Assembly: GCA_019856515.1 (NCBI GenBank)
Contig: CP082230.1
Span: forward strand, 3,038,001-3,102,000
From: Prolixibacteraceae bacterium
GTDB taxonomy: Bacteria > Bacteroidota > Bacteroidia > Bacteroidales > Prolixibacteraceae
DNA length: 64,000 bases
Direction of reading: 5' to 3'
This document shows, in pieces, positions 9,321-17,971 of this stretch. A model generated the notes under the pieces. The model saw only the letters and a list, made by a program, of their open reading frames with translations, searched no databases and had not been told where the DNA came from. The position numbers and the translations under genes are program-made. Numbering within the stretch: the first letter of the stretch is position 1; each line of letters starts with the position of its first letter.

Positions 9321-10643
9321 ATGGAAATATTTGTAAGAGTTGCACAACTCCTTCTTAGTTTATCACTATTGGTAATTATCCACGAGTTTGGACACTTTAT
9401 GTTTGCAAAATTATTCAAATGTAGGGTAGAAAAATTCTATCTTTTCTTTGATCCGTACTTCTCTATCTTCAAAAAGAAAATTGGAGAGACAGAGTATGGT
9501 ATTGGATGGCTTCCTCTTGGAGGGTATGTTAAGATCTCCGGGATGATCGATGAGTCGATGGACAAAGAGCAGATGAAGCAAGAGCCTCAGCCGTGGGAAT
9601 TTAGATCTAAGCCGGCATGGCAACGTCTTCTTGTCATGATTGGTGGTGTTCTTAACAACGTAATACTTGCTTGTGTCATATACACTGCAATGAGTTATGT
9701 ATGGGGTGAAAGCTATCTTCCTAACGACAACGTTAAATATGGAGTCCAAACAACAGAGATCTCTAAAGAAGTTGGTATCCATGATGGCGATAAAATTATC
9801 TCTATTGATGGAACAAAAATTGATCGATTTTCTCAAATTAATCAATTCATACTTCTTGAAGATGCACAAAAGCTGACCGTTAAAAGAGATGGTGAACTAG
9901 TAACACTAGACATTCCATCTAATACCATTGCAAAACTTATCTCTTCTAAAACTTCATTTGTATATCCAAGAAGACCATTTGATGGAACTATTGATGCTTT
10001 TGCAAAAAACTCGGCAGCTCGTAATGCTGGACTAGATTTGGAAGACAAAATCATCTCGGTTGACAATAATAGATTTCAATATATTGATCAAGTACAATCC
10101 TATTTTAAAGAGAATGCTGGTAAAGATGTAGTGGTTGAATTTAACCATGACGGGCAAGAGAAAGAGTCAATGCTAAAGGTTAATGACAAAGGATTTATTG
10201 GAGTACAGTTTAGCAGCTACGATTTCGAATTAGCAACCATTCATTATAGTTTCTTTGAGTCTATTCCAAGAGGAATGGAGAGAGGTAAAAATTCTATTGT
10301 CAACTACTTAAAACAGCTGAAGTTGATGGGCAACCCTGACACAGGAGCCTACAAAAGTGTTGGTGGTTTTATTTCAATTGGTAAGATATTCCCTACATAC
10401 TGGGATTGGTATAGCTTCTGGAATATGACAGCACTTCTATCCATCATACTTGCTGTAATGAACATACTACCTATTCCTGCGTTAGATGGAGGACACGTAC
10501 TGTTCCTTCTTTTTGAGATCATTACAAGAAGGAAGCCAAACGAAAAGTTCCTTGAGTATGCACAAACAGCTGGAATGTTTATTCTACTAGCACTGCTACT
10601 TTATGCGAATGGAAATGACATCATTAAGTTGATATTTAATTAA
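9321..10643 (+). CDS. rseP: Site-2 intramembrane metalloprotease RseP
   Basis: A 440-residue inner-membrane zinc protease. The zinc-binding HEFGH lies in the first helix (about residues 20-25), and the second metal motif PALDGGHVLF is near residue 385 with the last helices. Two PDZ-type domains lie between (about 125-290; e.g. DKIISIDG and DKIISVDNN). It performs regulated intramembrane proteolysis, typically of anti-sigma factors or remnant signal peptides. It follows dxr by three bases, an arrangement common in Bacteroidota. Its substrate here cannot be named, although an ECF/anti-sigma-like pair lies at 2.8-4.7 kb. Confidence 0.96.
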   Translation: MEIFVRVAQLLLSLSLLVIIHEFGHFMFAKLFKCRVEKFYLFFDPYFSIFKKKIGETEYGIGWLPLGGYVKISGMIDESMDKEQMKQEPQPWEFRSKPAWQRLLVMIGGVLNNVILACVIYTAMSYVWGESYLPNDNVKYGVQTTEISKEVGIHDGDKIISIDGTKIDRFSQINQFILLEDAQKLTVKRDGELVTLDIPSNTIAKLISSKTSFVYPRRPFDGTIDAFAKNSAARNAGLDLEDKIISVDNNRFQYIDQVQSYFKENAGKDVVVEFNHDGQEKESMLKVNDKGFIGVQFSSYDFELATIHYSFFESIPRGMERGKNSIVNYLKQLKLMGNPDTGAYKSVGGFISIGKIFPTYWDWYSFWNMTALLSIILAVMNILPIPALDGGHVLFLLFEIITRRKPNEKFLEYAQTAGMFILLALLLYANGNDIIKLIFN

Positions 10644-10675
10644 AAACATTATCTCACACTAAATATACTAGCATT

Positions 10676-10864
10676 ATGAATCACGGTGTAATATTAGGCA
10701 TGTTTGGAGGTCAGGAGATCTTCATCATAGCACTTGTTATATTAGTTCTCTTTGGTGGAAAAAAGATTCCAGAACTAATGAGAGGCGTTGGCAAAGGGTT
10801 GAAAGAGTTTAAAAATGAGACCAAGGAAGACGATGCTGAAAAGAAAGAAGACGAGAAGAAATAA
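10676..10864 (+). CDS. tatA: Sec-independent translocase subunit TatA/E
   Basis: A 62-residue protein with one N-terminal membrane helix (EIFIIALVILVLFGG), the hinge FGGKKIPELMRGVGKGLKEFK forming the amphipathic helix, and a charged C-terminal tail. This is the standard TatA layout. It oligomerises to form the pore of the twin-arginine pathway. TatC is not in the window. An internal ATG at 10700 would remove only the first eight residues. A terminator follows. Confidence 0.93.
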   Translation: MNHGVILGMFGGQEIFIIALVILVLFGGKKIPELMRGVGKGLKEFKNETKEDDAEKKEDEKK

Positions 10865-10898
10865 TTCATAGGGGAAACCCAACGATGTAAAAAAAAGC

Positions 10899-10924
10899 GA
10901 TCCTTTATAGGGTCCTTTTTTTTT
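10899..10924 (+). terminator. Intrinsic terminator after tatA
   Basis: Six-pair stem GATCCT/AGGGTC (one G-U) with a four-base loop, followed by C and nine T. Confidence 0.85.
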
Positions 10925-10981
10925 GCTATATTTAGAGGAGTAGATCAAATATTAGAGTTTTACCATCATACCCTTATTGAT

Positions 10982-12055
10982 ATGAAAAAGAATAGAATAT
11001 TTCAATTTTTAACTGTCATCACACTGATCATTGGATTAAGTTCCTGCGGCGGCGGAAGTAAGAAACTGATGAAGAAAGCGACTGGTAAGCCAGGTAGCCT
11101 AGTTGTAGTTGTTCCTGATAATATATGGAATGGACCAGCAGGAACAAGCATTCGTGAATTTCTTGCTCAACCTGTACCTAGCCTTCCACAAGACGAACCA
11201 GTGTTGGATGTGATCAATATCCCAAATCAAGGTTTTACTGACATATTCCGTACCACTAGAAATATTCTACTCGTAAAAGTGGACGATCGTCTAGAGAAAA
11301 ATCAAATCTCTTTTGCGAAAGATGTATGGTCCACTCCACAGACGGTAATTCACCTAAAGGCAAAATCAGAGAAGGAGCTTATCGATCTTTTCACCAAAAA
11401 CCAAAGAAAGATTCTAAGCTATTATCTTCGTGCCGAATATGGTATACTGATGGACACCTACAGCAAAGAGACTTTCCGAAACAAACCAGTAGGAAAATAC
11501 CTATTAAAGAAATATAACATCAACATGAACTTCCCTAAAGGGTTCCAGATAGCAAAAGATGTTCCAAACTTTAGTTGGATTAGATACGAATCAAGAGAAA
11601 CAAGTCAAGGTGTATTTGTATGGAGTACTCCATATACAGACGAAAGCCAGTTTAAAGTGGAGAACCTTGTTGCCATGCGTGATTCTATACTTAAAGCTAA
11701 TGTTGAAGGACCTGCTCCACACTCTTTTATGACAACTGAAAAAAGAATCGAGACCCTAAGTCGTGTATTCAAATTAAATGGAAATTACGCCAAAGAGTTG
11801 AGAGGACTTTGGAAAGTAGAAGGAGACTTTATGGGAGGACCATGGGTTAGTATCTCTGTATTAGACGTCATTAAAAAACGTATTATAACAGTCGATGGAT
11901 ATCTCTATTCTCCAAAGATGGATAAGAGAAACCTTCTTCGTCAAGTAGAAGCTATTCTTAGGTCCGTAAGTTTCCCATACCAAAAGAAATTAGATATGGC
12001 TAACAATAAAATCGATCAAATGAATGTAGATATTACTGTGAAGCCAACAAAATAA
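10982..12055 (+). CDS. DUF4837 family lipoprotein
   Basis: A 357-residue protein with a lipoprotein signal ending in the lipobox LSSC (Cys22), so it should be envelope-anchored. The sequence after the signal (PGSLVVVVPDNIWNG, then the FRTTRNILLVKV block and the central WIRYESRETSQG) fits the Bacteroidota-restricted family of unknown function DUF4837. It is the only gene between two terminators, so it is probably transcribed on its own. Function unknown. Confidence 0.85.
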   Translation: MKKNRIFQFLTVITLIIGLSSCGGGSKKLMKKATGKPGSLVVVVPDNIWNGPAGTSIREFLAQPVPSLPQDEPVLDVINIPNQGFTDIFRTTRNILLVKVDDRLEKNQISFAKDVWSTPQTVIHLKAKSEKELIDLFTKNQRKILSYYLRAEYGILMDTYSKETFRNKPVGKYLLKKYNINMNFPKGFQIAKDVPNFSWIRYESRETSQGVFVWSTPYTDESQFKVENLVAMRDSILKANVEGPAPHSFMTTEKRIETLSRVFKLNGNYAKELRGLWKVEGDFMGGPWVSISVLDVIKKRIITVDGYLYSPKMDKRNLLRQVEAILRSVSFPYQKKLDMANNKIDQMNVDITVKPTK

Positions 12056-12074
12056 TATCACCTTAATGGTTGTA

Positions 12075-12140
12075 TTCATAAAAGAATCCCATCCCCATAT
12101 ATCTTGTACTCAAGTATAGGGAATGGGACTCTTTTATGAA
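12075..12140. terminator. Bidirectional terminator between the DUF4837 gene and dps
   Basis: A long inverted repeat (TTCATAAAAGA.TCCCAT.CCC on the left, its complement ending in CTTTTATGAA on the right) with a loop of about 25 bases, placed between convergent genes. Confidence 0.75.
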
Positions 12141-12171
12141 TTATATTTATCCTTGATGAATATCAGTCTTA

Positions 12172-12636
12172 TTACCCTAAGAAAGCAGTATACATCCAAA
12201 CCAACTTCTCTTGCTCTCTAATATAATCACTCATCAACGCATTCGTACCTTCATCACCATATTCATCGCTCAATGTAAGAATAGCTCGTTGCTTTCTAAT
12301 CAATGTTTCAAAACCATCTAATACTGACTCTACCGTTGATTTAGCATCGTCTAACCCTACAGCTTCTTTAATCTCTGAATCTTGTATATAGGCAGAAAAT
12401 GAATGCAATGGAGATGCTCCTAACGTCAAGACCCTCTCTGCGATTTCATCTACCTTCACGATAGTATCATTATACAACTCTTCAAACTTCACGTGTAGTT
12501 CAAAGAACTTTTCTCCTTTAATATTCCAATGAAAACCTCTTAGGTTCATATAAAAAACCTGATAGTTTGCTAAAAGATCATTCAATTGCTTTGCCAAGAC
12601 TTGTGCTTCTGCTTCTACTAATCCAATACGATTCAT
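12172..12636 (-). CDS. dps: Dps-family DNA protection ferritin
   Basis: A 154-residue four-helix Dps protein. Ferroxidase residues are visible in LRGFHWNIKG and in HVKFEELYNDTIVKVDEIAER, and the C-terminal helix is complete. Dps dodecamers oxidise and store iron using peroxide and shield DNA during stress. The frame stays open ten codons further upstream, to 12666, but that stretch overlaps the -7 promoter box, so the ATG at 12636 (MNRIGLVEAE) is the better start. Confidence 0.95.
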   Translation of the reverse strand: MNRIGLVEAEAQVLAKQLNDLLANYQVFYMNLRGFHWNIKGEKFFELHVKFEELYNDTIVKVDEIAERVLTLGASPLHSFSAYIQDSEIKEAVGLDDAKSTVESVLDGFETLIRKQRAILTLSDEYGDEGTNALMSDYIREQEKLVWMYTAFLG

Positions 12637-12663
12637 AACGTTCTTTTTTATTATTTTCTGATA

Positions 12664-12695
12664 CAAACATAAACACTAATTACCTGACAATCAAA
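12664..12695 (-). promoter_or_regulatory. Bacteroidota-type promoter of dps
   Basis: On the minus strand TTTG (12692-12695), 20 bases, then TATGTTTG (12664-12671). It matches the consensus and places transcription start near 12657, just upstream of the ATG at 12636. Confidence 0.8.
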
Positions 12696-13018
12696 TCAAT
12701 AATAACTATGTCATCATAAATAAAACTTATATACCTAAGACAAGGACTGTTCGTAAAAAGAAAACAAGCCTACCTCATCTCATTCTAAAAATCATAGTTT
12801 GCCTCTGCTTTTCATATTAAAAGAGAAGCTGCCAGACTATATCCTAAAGAGGTATCATTCTATAGCCTAGGCTTTTAAGCCTAGTGGAGTAGATTATATA
12901 GTGTCGTAATTATTAAAGTGTCATCAGAAATAATCCATTTACATCATTAAAAGAGATCTCCACGACCGATATTAACAGGTCGAATTATTCAATATCACGC
13001 ATCTGTTTTTGCTGCAAC
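12696..13018. other. Intergenic, no gene; one perfect palindrome
   Basis: No credible coding frame. The only clear structure is CTAGGCTTttAAGCCTAG at 12867-12884, an 18-base perfect hairpin with no T-run. Confidence 0.6.
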
Positions 13019-13163
13019 AATGCACTGAAGGCGCTACAGTTAATAGCCCAGTGCGAAGCGCTGGGTATAGACACCCCTCCAAGAATAAGGGCTGTAAGTC
13101 CGATCCATGGAATTGGAATTGCTACATTTGACCAGCTATAAAGCTTAGCACTTTCAGTGCATT
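13019..13163. repeat. Small MITE-like or palindromic intergenic element
   Basis: A 145-base segment bounded by 17-base inverted repeats, AATGCACTGAAGGCGCT (13019-13035) and AGCACTTTCAGTGCATT (13147-13163), matching at 15 of 17 positions. An inner CCCAG/CTGGG hairpin lies near 13048-13064. A copy of one end (CACTGAAAGTGCTACAG) occurs again near 23370, so it is a dispersed sequence. The short frames crossing it are not genes. Confidence 0.55.
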
Positions 13164-13215
13164 GGTATTGCAAAGGGAAATGAATTATTTTATGAACAAG
13201 CCATGATTGATATCA

Positions 13216-13956
13216 TTACCTACTCTTCCACAAGTCATATGTTACAGAGAATTGTATTCCTCCATTCTTCATCCAATTATCATGTTCTTCTGTAGTATTC
13301 TTGTTCACATCATTCAATCCATACGTAGTTCTTAGATCAATCCCTAAAGGCAAATTCCGAACCTTATAATGCACACCTAACGATATAGAGTAATCCATCT
13401 GTTTAAAGTCCACCTTTTCATACTTATCGTATATCAGGTTATCAATAACGACATTCGGAGCAAGATTCTCTCCCTGTTCATCCATAACGACCAGCTCTCC
13501 TTCCCAATCATGGTTACTACTCAGCAAGAGTCCAAAACGGAACCCACCAAATACTTTCCATGGAGAATCTCCAAAGTGATAACAGAAAAGTATAGGCAAT
13601 GCCAAATAGTTATTTTTAAAAGAGGATTCACCCGTTAAAGTATAATCATATGAAATTGGGGTATCCATAGATGAATCTTCATATGTTCCACTCATATCTG
13701 TAGCACCAAAACTACCTGTTTGGACAAAATAGAGCTCAGTTTGAAGACTAAACTTTTCACTCAATGCATAGTTCATATAAAGTCCCTCAACAAGCCCATT
13801 TCTCATTCTTCCATCAGGACTTCCAGACACATAGTAGAAACTCTCATTCACTCCGACACGTAGCCCTAAAGTTATCTTACCTCTCTCCATATTATCCTGA
13901 GCAGAAGCAATAAAACTTGAACATATACAGACACATATTAAGATCACATTTCTCAT
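13216..13956 (-). CDS. Outer-membrane beta-barrel protein, porin/PorT-like
   Basis: A 246-residue secreted protein with a clean signal peptide ending ASAQ, followed by alternating polar and aromatic beta strands (GKITLGLRVGVNES, FSLQTELYFVQTGS, WKVFGGFRFGLLLS) and a final hydrophobic strand (FSVTYDLW). This is typical of the small Bacteroidota outer-membrane beta-barrel families. The frame is open 26 codons further upstream, but only the ATG at 13956 gives a correct signal peptide. No neighbour indicates a role. Confidence 0.8.
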   Translation of the reverse strand: MRNVILICVCICSSFIASAQDNMERGKITLGLRVGVNESFYYVSGSPDGRMRNGLVEGLYMNYALSEKFSLQTELYFVQTGSFGATDMSGTYEDSSMDTPISYDYTLTGESSFKNNYLALPILFCYHFGDSPWKVFGGFRFGLLLSSNHDWEGELVVMDEQGENLAPNVVIDNLIYDKYEKVDFKQMDYSISLGVHYKVRNLPLGIDLRTTYGLNDVNKNTTEEHDNWMKNGGIQFSVTYDLWKSR

Positions 13957-14293
13957 AGTAATAAATCTTAGATAACCGATTAAATATCTTGAATCAATCA
14001 GTATAATGAAACTTTGGCTTACAGTAAAACACACTGCAAAACCATAATGTTCACATCATTACATATGAATTATCTACGAATCATCAACAAGGAGTAAAAT
14101 AGCAATTGAATTATGAAATAAGCTATAAGGCCATGTAAATATATCTTGTTAAACAAGGCACAAAGATGAGGAAATAACTTCCCCGATGAGAATATTTCTT
14201 AACGAAGGATAAACCATATAGAATATGAGAATATAGCTTATCTACATATGCAGTTGGAGTTATACGAACCTAAGTTTGTATAATCTAAGATAG
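13957..14293. other. Intergenic, nothing recognised
   Basis: About 340 bases of AT-rich sequence upstream of the barrel gene and downstream of mqnC. I see no frame or structure apart from the mqnC hairpin at its end. Confidence 0.5.
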
Positions 14294-14327
14294 CCATCGA
14301 GACACAACTTCTGTAATATCTCGATGG
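14294..14327 (-). terminator. Hairpin after mqnC
   Basis: Nine-base stem CCATCGAGA/TCTCGATGG just beyond the mqnC stop. The following T-run is weak, so termination is likely but not certain. Confidence 0.6.
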
Positions 14328-14333
14328 TTTGTT

Positions 14334-15446
14334 TTATGATAGGTTAACCACCCCTTCGGGCATATCTTGATATTCATACGCTTGGTTACGCAATTGAGGC
14401 ATAAACCCAGCTTCAACAATGGCCTTTTGGATACCTTCGGCATCCATCTGATAATTGGCACCAGCAGAAGAGACCACATTCTCTTCAATCATTATGGAAC
14501 CCATATCATTCGCCCCTGCATAAAGCGTAGCTTGTGCTGTTGCTTTTCCTACAGTCAACCATGAAGCTTGAATATTAGGCACATTATTCAACAAAATACG
14601 ACTCATCGCAATCAAACGAACGTAGCTTGCTGGAGTAATTGGCTTGCAATCAAACTCCTCGGCTAACTTAGTTCCTTCCGTATAGACCGTCCATGGAATA
14701 AAAGCCGTAAAACCATCACTTCCTTCAGGCCTTGATGCTTGAACCTCTCTTAATTTCAAAAGATGCTCAACCCGCTCCTGTAGTGTTTCGATATGGCCAA
14801 ACATCATCGTAGCTGAGGTTACCATATTCAATTTATGGGCTTCCCTCATTACATCTAACCACTGATCTGTTGTAGCCTTACCTGGAGATAATTTCTTTCG
14901 AACCCTATCAGATAAGATCTCCGCACCTGCACCAGGAAGGCTATCCAGTCCTGCCTTCATTAAACGAACCAAAGTATCGCGATAGGATAGACGACTCTTA
15001 CGTGCAATATGGTGTATCTCTGGAGGACCTAATGAGTGAAGTTTTACCTCAGGATATCTCGATTTTAATGATGAGTATAACTCCTCATAGAACTCAATCC
15101 CATACTTTGGATGCATACCTCCTTGAAGCAGGAGTTGATTACCACCCCTCTTTAACATCTCCTCTATTTTCTCCACATACTCATCAATAGTTGTAGTGAA
15201 AGTATCCTCATCTTTAAGCTTACGATGAAAATTACAGAAGGAGCAGTTAGAGACACATACATTCGTAATGTTAACATTACGATCTATAATCCATGTAACC
15301 TTATTATCGTCACGATATCTCTTACGAATCTCATTAGCGACATAACTCAACTCACTCAATGGACTCTCTTCATAAAGAAACAGACCTTCCTCCACGGTAA
15401 GTGGCTGAAGTGCTATCGCTTTATTATATATTGCTATTCTATCCAT
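14334..15446 (-). CDS. mqnC: Cyclic dehypoxanthinyl futalosine synthase (radical SAM)
   Basis: A 370-residue radical SAM enzyme with the CxxxCxxC cluster motif in CVSNCSFCNF (about residues 64-73). Further MqnC markers are GGNQLLLQGGMHP, LGPPEIHHIARKS, DSLPGAGAEILSDRVRKK, SATMMFGHIET and GANDMGSIMIEENVVS. It cyclises dehypoxanthinyl futalosine in the futalosine route to menaquinone. MqnE is related, but the LQGG and PPEIHH motifs fit MqnC. The gene stands alone; other mqn genes are not in the window. It shows that this organism uses the futalosine rather than the MenFDHCEB route. Confidence 0.93.
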   Translation of the reverse strand: MDRIAIYNKAIALQPLTVEEGLFLYEESPLSELSYVANEIRKRYRDDNKVTWIIDRNVNITNVCVSNCSFCNFHRKLKDEDTFTTTIDEYVEKIEEMLKRGGNQLLLQGGMHPKYGIEFYEELYSSLKSRYPEVKLHSLGPPEIHHIARKSRLSYRDTLVRLMKAGLDSLPGAGAEILSDRVRKKLSPGKATTDQWLDVMREAHKLNMVTSATMMFGHIETLQERVEHLLKLREVQASRPEGSDGFTAFIPWTVYTEGTKLAEEFDCKPITPASYVRLIAMSRILLNNVPNIQASWLTVGKATAQATLYAGANDMGSIMIEENVVSSAGANYQMDAEGIQKAIVEAGFMPQLRNQAYEYQDMPEGVVNLS

Positions 15447-15867
15447 ATGCTTACAAACCTATTTATTTTTCAAGAACTCGTACTCGGGTTAATACCAACC
15501 CTATTTTTAAATAGGGTTGAATTCCCATTGAATTATACTTCTCAAATGTACATATTTGAAATATCAGATAAAATAAAAGAGTGTAAAATCTTCTATTTTA
15601 AAATCTTAACAACATCTTCATAAAACATGCTAGATGTCCTAGTGTTTCCTACCACAACAAATAGCAATTCAAAATAAATTCACCATCAACAATTACAATA
15701 CACAACATTAATTAACAATAATGTAACGATGCAACACAAATATATTGCAACTCATATTATTATGTTTATACACAAATCACTTTCAATAGAGATAAATTTA
15801 AGAAATGAGATTCTTTATTATAGATCAATATCTAACGTAAATCAGAATATCCTTTCAATTCCTATAC
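15447..15867. other. Intergenic between divergent genes; one perfect palindrome
   Basis: About 420 AT-rich bases between mqnC (leftward) and the small envelope-protein cluster (rightward). It contains the 22-base perfect hairpin AACCCTATTTttAAATAGGGTT at 15497-15518, about 50 bases upstream of the mqnC start. I see no convincing gene. Confidence 0.6.
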
Positions 15868-16452
15868 ATGAAACAACTATTCACTATTATTTGTATCTCC
15901 CTTGCTTTCTCTCTGTCTGCAAAAGATACACAAGCATCAAAGGGAACCTCAAGTTTTTATAAAGTAAACTTTGTAGAAGATCCTTATTTCGGTCTAGAAT
16001 ACAAACTGGGTACCAAAGGTGCTCTAGATATAACTGCTGGGTTTAACATCAATGTGTTTTACCGTACCCTTATTCCTGAATTACGAATAGGGTATCGATA
16101 CTATCACAGCATTCTACGAAGAGAACGCATGAATAAAAGAACCAAGTTTAACTGTGCCGATTTCTTTCTTGCAGACATCTGTTTTGCTTCAAAACCTTTA
16201 ATCCCCGAACATCTATATTTTATTCCCAAAGAGATAAGCAAACCTTATATGCAAGATCCTTTTGGCTTGTCATGGACATTACAATATGGAACAAGAACGT
16301 TCTTTAACCCACTACTCTATTTAGAATTACGATTAGGCGTACAACAACGCTGGTTCTATACAAGTGAACAACCTCCTAGCCCAGAAGAGATAACTTGCAA
16401 ACTAGACATCGCTTTCGGTATCATCATTCCCTTCAAATCTAAAAAGCCATAA
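15868..16452 (+). CDS. Small secreted envelope protein, paralogue A1
   Basis: A 194-residue protein I do not recognise. It has an N-terminal signal peptide (MKQLFTIICISLAFSLSA), then beta-strand-like segments ending in FGIIIPFKSKKP. It is clearly homologous over its whole length to the product at 17369-17953: shared blocks are IPELxIGYRYY, SILRRER, DPFGLSWTLQYGTR and QxRWFY. The pattern suggests a small outer-membrane barrel. It opens a five-gene same-strand cluster, with three bases to the next gene. Confidence 0.7.
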   Translation: MKQLFTIICISLAFSLSAKDTQASKGTSSFYKVNFVEDPYFGLEYKLGTKGALDITAGFNINVFYRTLIPELRIGYRYYHSILRRERMNKRTKFNCADFFLADICFASKPLIPEHLYFIPKEISKPYMQDPFGLSWTLQYGTRTFFNPLLYLELRLGVQQRWFYTSEQPPSPEEITCKLDIAFGIIIPFKSKKP

Positions 16453-16455
16453 TAT

Positions 16456-16878
16456 ATGAAATCAAAAATAATACTTACTGTCCTGTTCGTAATTACACTT
16501 TTCTCTTGTGCCCAATGGGATAATGATATCGCGCCATATATTGAAGGCGAACACAACCCTGAACTTATTGGCAAATGGGTCAGTTATGAATACCGAAATG
16601 ATCCAACCATTGGGAGCTATGTTATATACACTTCCGAAGGAATGTATTATCTCTATTACGACCATAAACTTTTACACAGAAGATTTTGGAAAACAGAAGG
16701 CAACAAGATTTCTATATTAAATAATAGAGGTCGTAAAATCATAAATAACAATGGCCCCACTAAAAGAGAAATATACTACCACATACAGAAGGATACACTT
16801 TACCCCTTCATCTATTACAAAGAGACCTTCGAAGAGCTAAAGGAAACCTTTGGTTGCTATGTCAAAGTAAAAGAATAA
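16456..16878 (+). CDS. Small lipoprotein, paralogue B1
   Basis: A 140-residue lipoprotein (lipobox LFSC, Cys18) of unknown function. It is paralogous to the next gene: both share CAxWDNxIxPYxEGEH, LIGKW, a central FW.x(K/S)xG block, RGR, and a closing xVxVKE-like tail. The early LIGKW and regular beta pattern are reminiscent of small lipocalin-like folds, but this is only a suggestion. Confidence 0.7.
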   Translation: MKSKIILTVLFVITLFSCAQWDNDIAPYIEGEHNPELIGKWVSYEYRNDPTIGSYVIYTSEGMYYLYYDHKLLHRRFWKTEGNKISILNNRGRKIINNNGPTKREIYYHIQKDTLYPFIYYKETFEELKETFGCYVKVKE

Positions 16879-16885
16879 TGTAAAA

Positions 16886-17305
16886 ATGAAAAATACAACC
16901 ATCATCATATTATTGATACTATTCTGTTCCTGTGCATCATGGGATAACAGAATCATCCCATACGCAGAAGGAGAGCATGATCCTGCGTTAATTGGTAAAT
17001 GGATACCATATTCTTATGCTCATAAAAATAATAAGAAAGCATATGTAACTGTAGAGTACTTAGAAGATGGAGTCTGTTTTCAATATTCAAACAAGACGAT
17101 TAGAGAATTCTGGAGATCTAAAGGAAATACCATCATCTCTGTTCCTGATAGAGGTAGACGATGGGTCAATACTGATAATACGCCATTTGAAATGACCGAA
17201 GTGTACTTAATTGTGAAAGATACCCTTTATTACTCATATGATGAAGAGATATCTCTCGAAGCATTACGAAATGGCAATAACAAGTTGGTTAGATATAAAG
17301 AATAG
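16886..17305 (+). CDS. Small lipoprotein, paralogue B2
   Basis: A 139-residue lipoprotein (signal ending LFCSC) and tandem paralogue of the gene seven bases upstream, with the same order of motifs (WDNRIIPYAEGEHD, LIGKW, REFWRSKGN, DRGRRW). Divergence is substantial, so the duplication is old. It is probably lipid-anchored and co-transcribed with its neighbours. Function unknown. Confidence 0.7.
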   Translation: MKNTTIIILLILFCSCASWDNRIIPYAEGEHDPALIGKWIPYSYAHKNNKKAYVTVEYLEDGVCFQYSNKTIREFWRSKGNTIISVPDRGRRWVNTDNTPFEMTEVYLIVKDTLYYSYDEEISLEALRNGNNKLVRYKE

Positions 17306-17368
17306 TCCAAACCATTTCAACATGACCACAAAATATATCATGTCATTCTTCACCATGTAAGACCAGCT

Positions 17369-17953
17369 ATGAAACAACTAATTATCATCATTATGATCTT
17401 CTTGGCTTTGAACCTATCAGCCCAAGAAAAAGAAACACCCCAAGGAACAACAAGTTATTATAAGATAAATGTTCTAGCTGATCCATCTATTGGTTTAGAA
17501 CACAAGGTTGGAAAAAAAGGAACATTAGACTTAAATGCTGGGCTCAACTTTAATATCTTATACAAAACCATTATTCCAGAACTGCATATAGGCTATCGAT
17601 ATTATTTTGGCATCCTAAGACGAGAGCGCTTTAAAATACCAACAGACTACAACGCCTCTGATTTCTTTCTTGTGGACCTTTGTGTGGCATACAAAAACAT
17701 ATCGAATAAAAAGGTGTATTTCCTTCCTAAAGACCCCTCTAAAGCGTCCATGGCAAACCCATATGGTCTATCATGGACATTTCAATATGGAACACGATTT
17801 ATCGTTAACCAATTTTATATTGAAGCAAGAGCAGGCATACAAGGACGCTGGTTCTATGCCAACCACCATACACTTTATAGAGAAGGGATTACATTAAAAA
17901 TAGACCTCGCAATGGGACTTATGATTCCATATCAATCAAAAAAACAACATTAA
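17369..17953 (+). CDS. Small secreted envelope protein, paralogue A2
   Basis: A 194-residue protein with signal peptide (ending LSAQ), exactly the same length as A1 and homologous throughout (GLEHKVGKKGTLD, IIPELHIGYRYYFG, PYGLSWTFQYGTR, QGRWFY). The order A1-B1-B2-A2 suggests that A and B act as pairs at the envelope. A gap of 63 bases separates it from B2. Confidence 0.7.
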   Translation: MKQLIIIIMIFLALNLSAQEKETPQGTTSYYKINVLADPSIGLEHKVGKKGTLDLNAGLNFNILYKTIIPELHIGYRYYFGILRRERFKIPTDYNASDFFLVDLCVAYKNISNKKVYFLPKDPSKASMANPYGLSWTFQYGTRFIVNQFYIEARAGIQGRWFYANHHTLYREGITLKIDLAMGLMIPYQSKKQH

Positions 17954-17971
17954 ACCAAACCAATCAAATCG

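Noticed and set aside
9411-9869. A 152-codon frame antisense to rseP
   Set aside because: rseP carries HEFGH and all family motifs; the antisense frame has none.
12985-13173. A 62-codon minus-strand frame
   Set aside because: It coincides with the MITE-like element and uses its inverted ends as sequence.
15225-15623. A 132-codon plus-strand frame overlapping mqnC
   Set aside because: It is antisense to the mqnC 5' end and to AT-rich intergenic DNA, with no family features; mqnC is certain.
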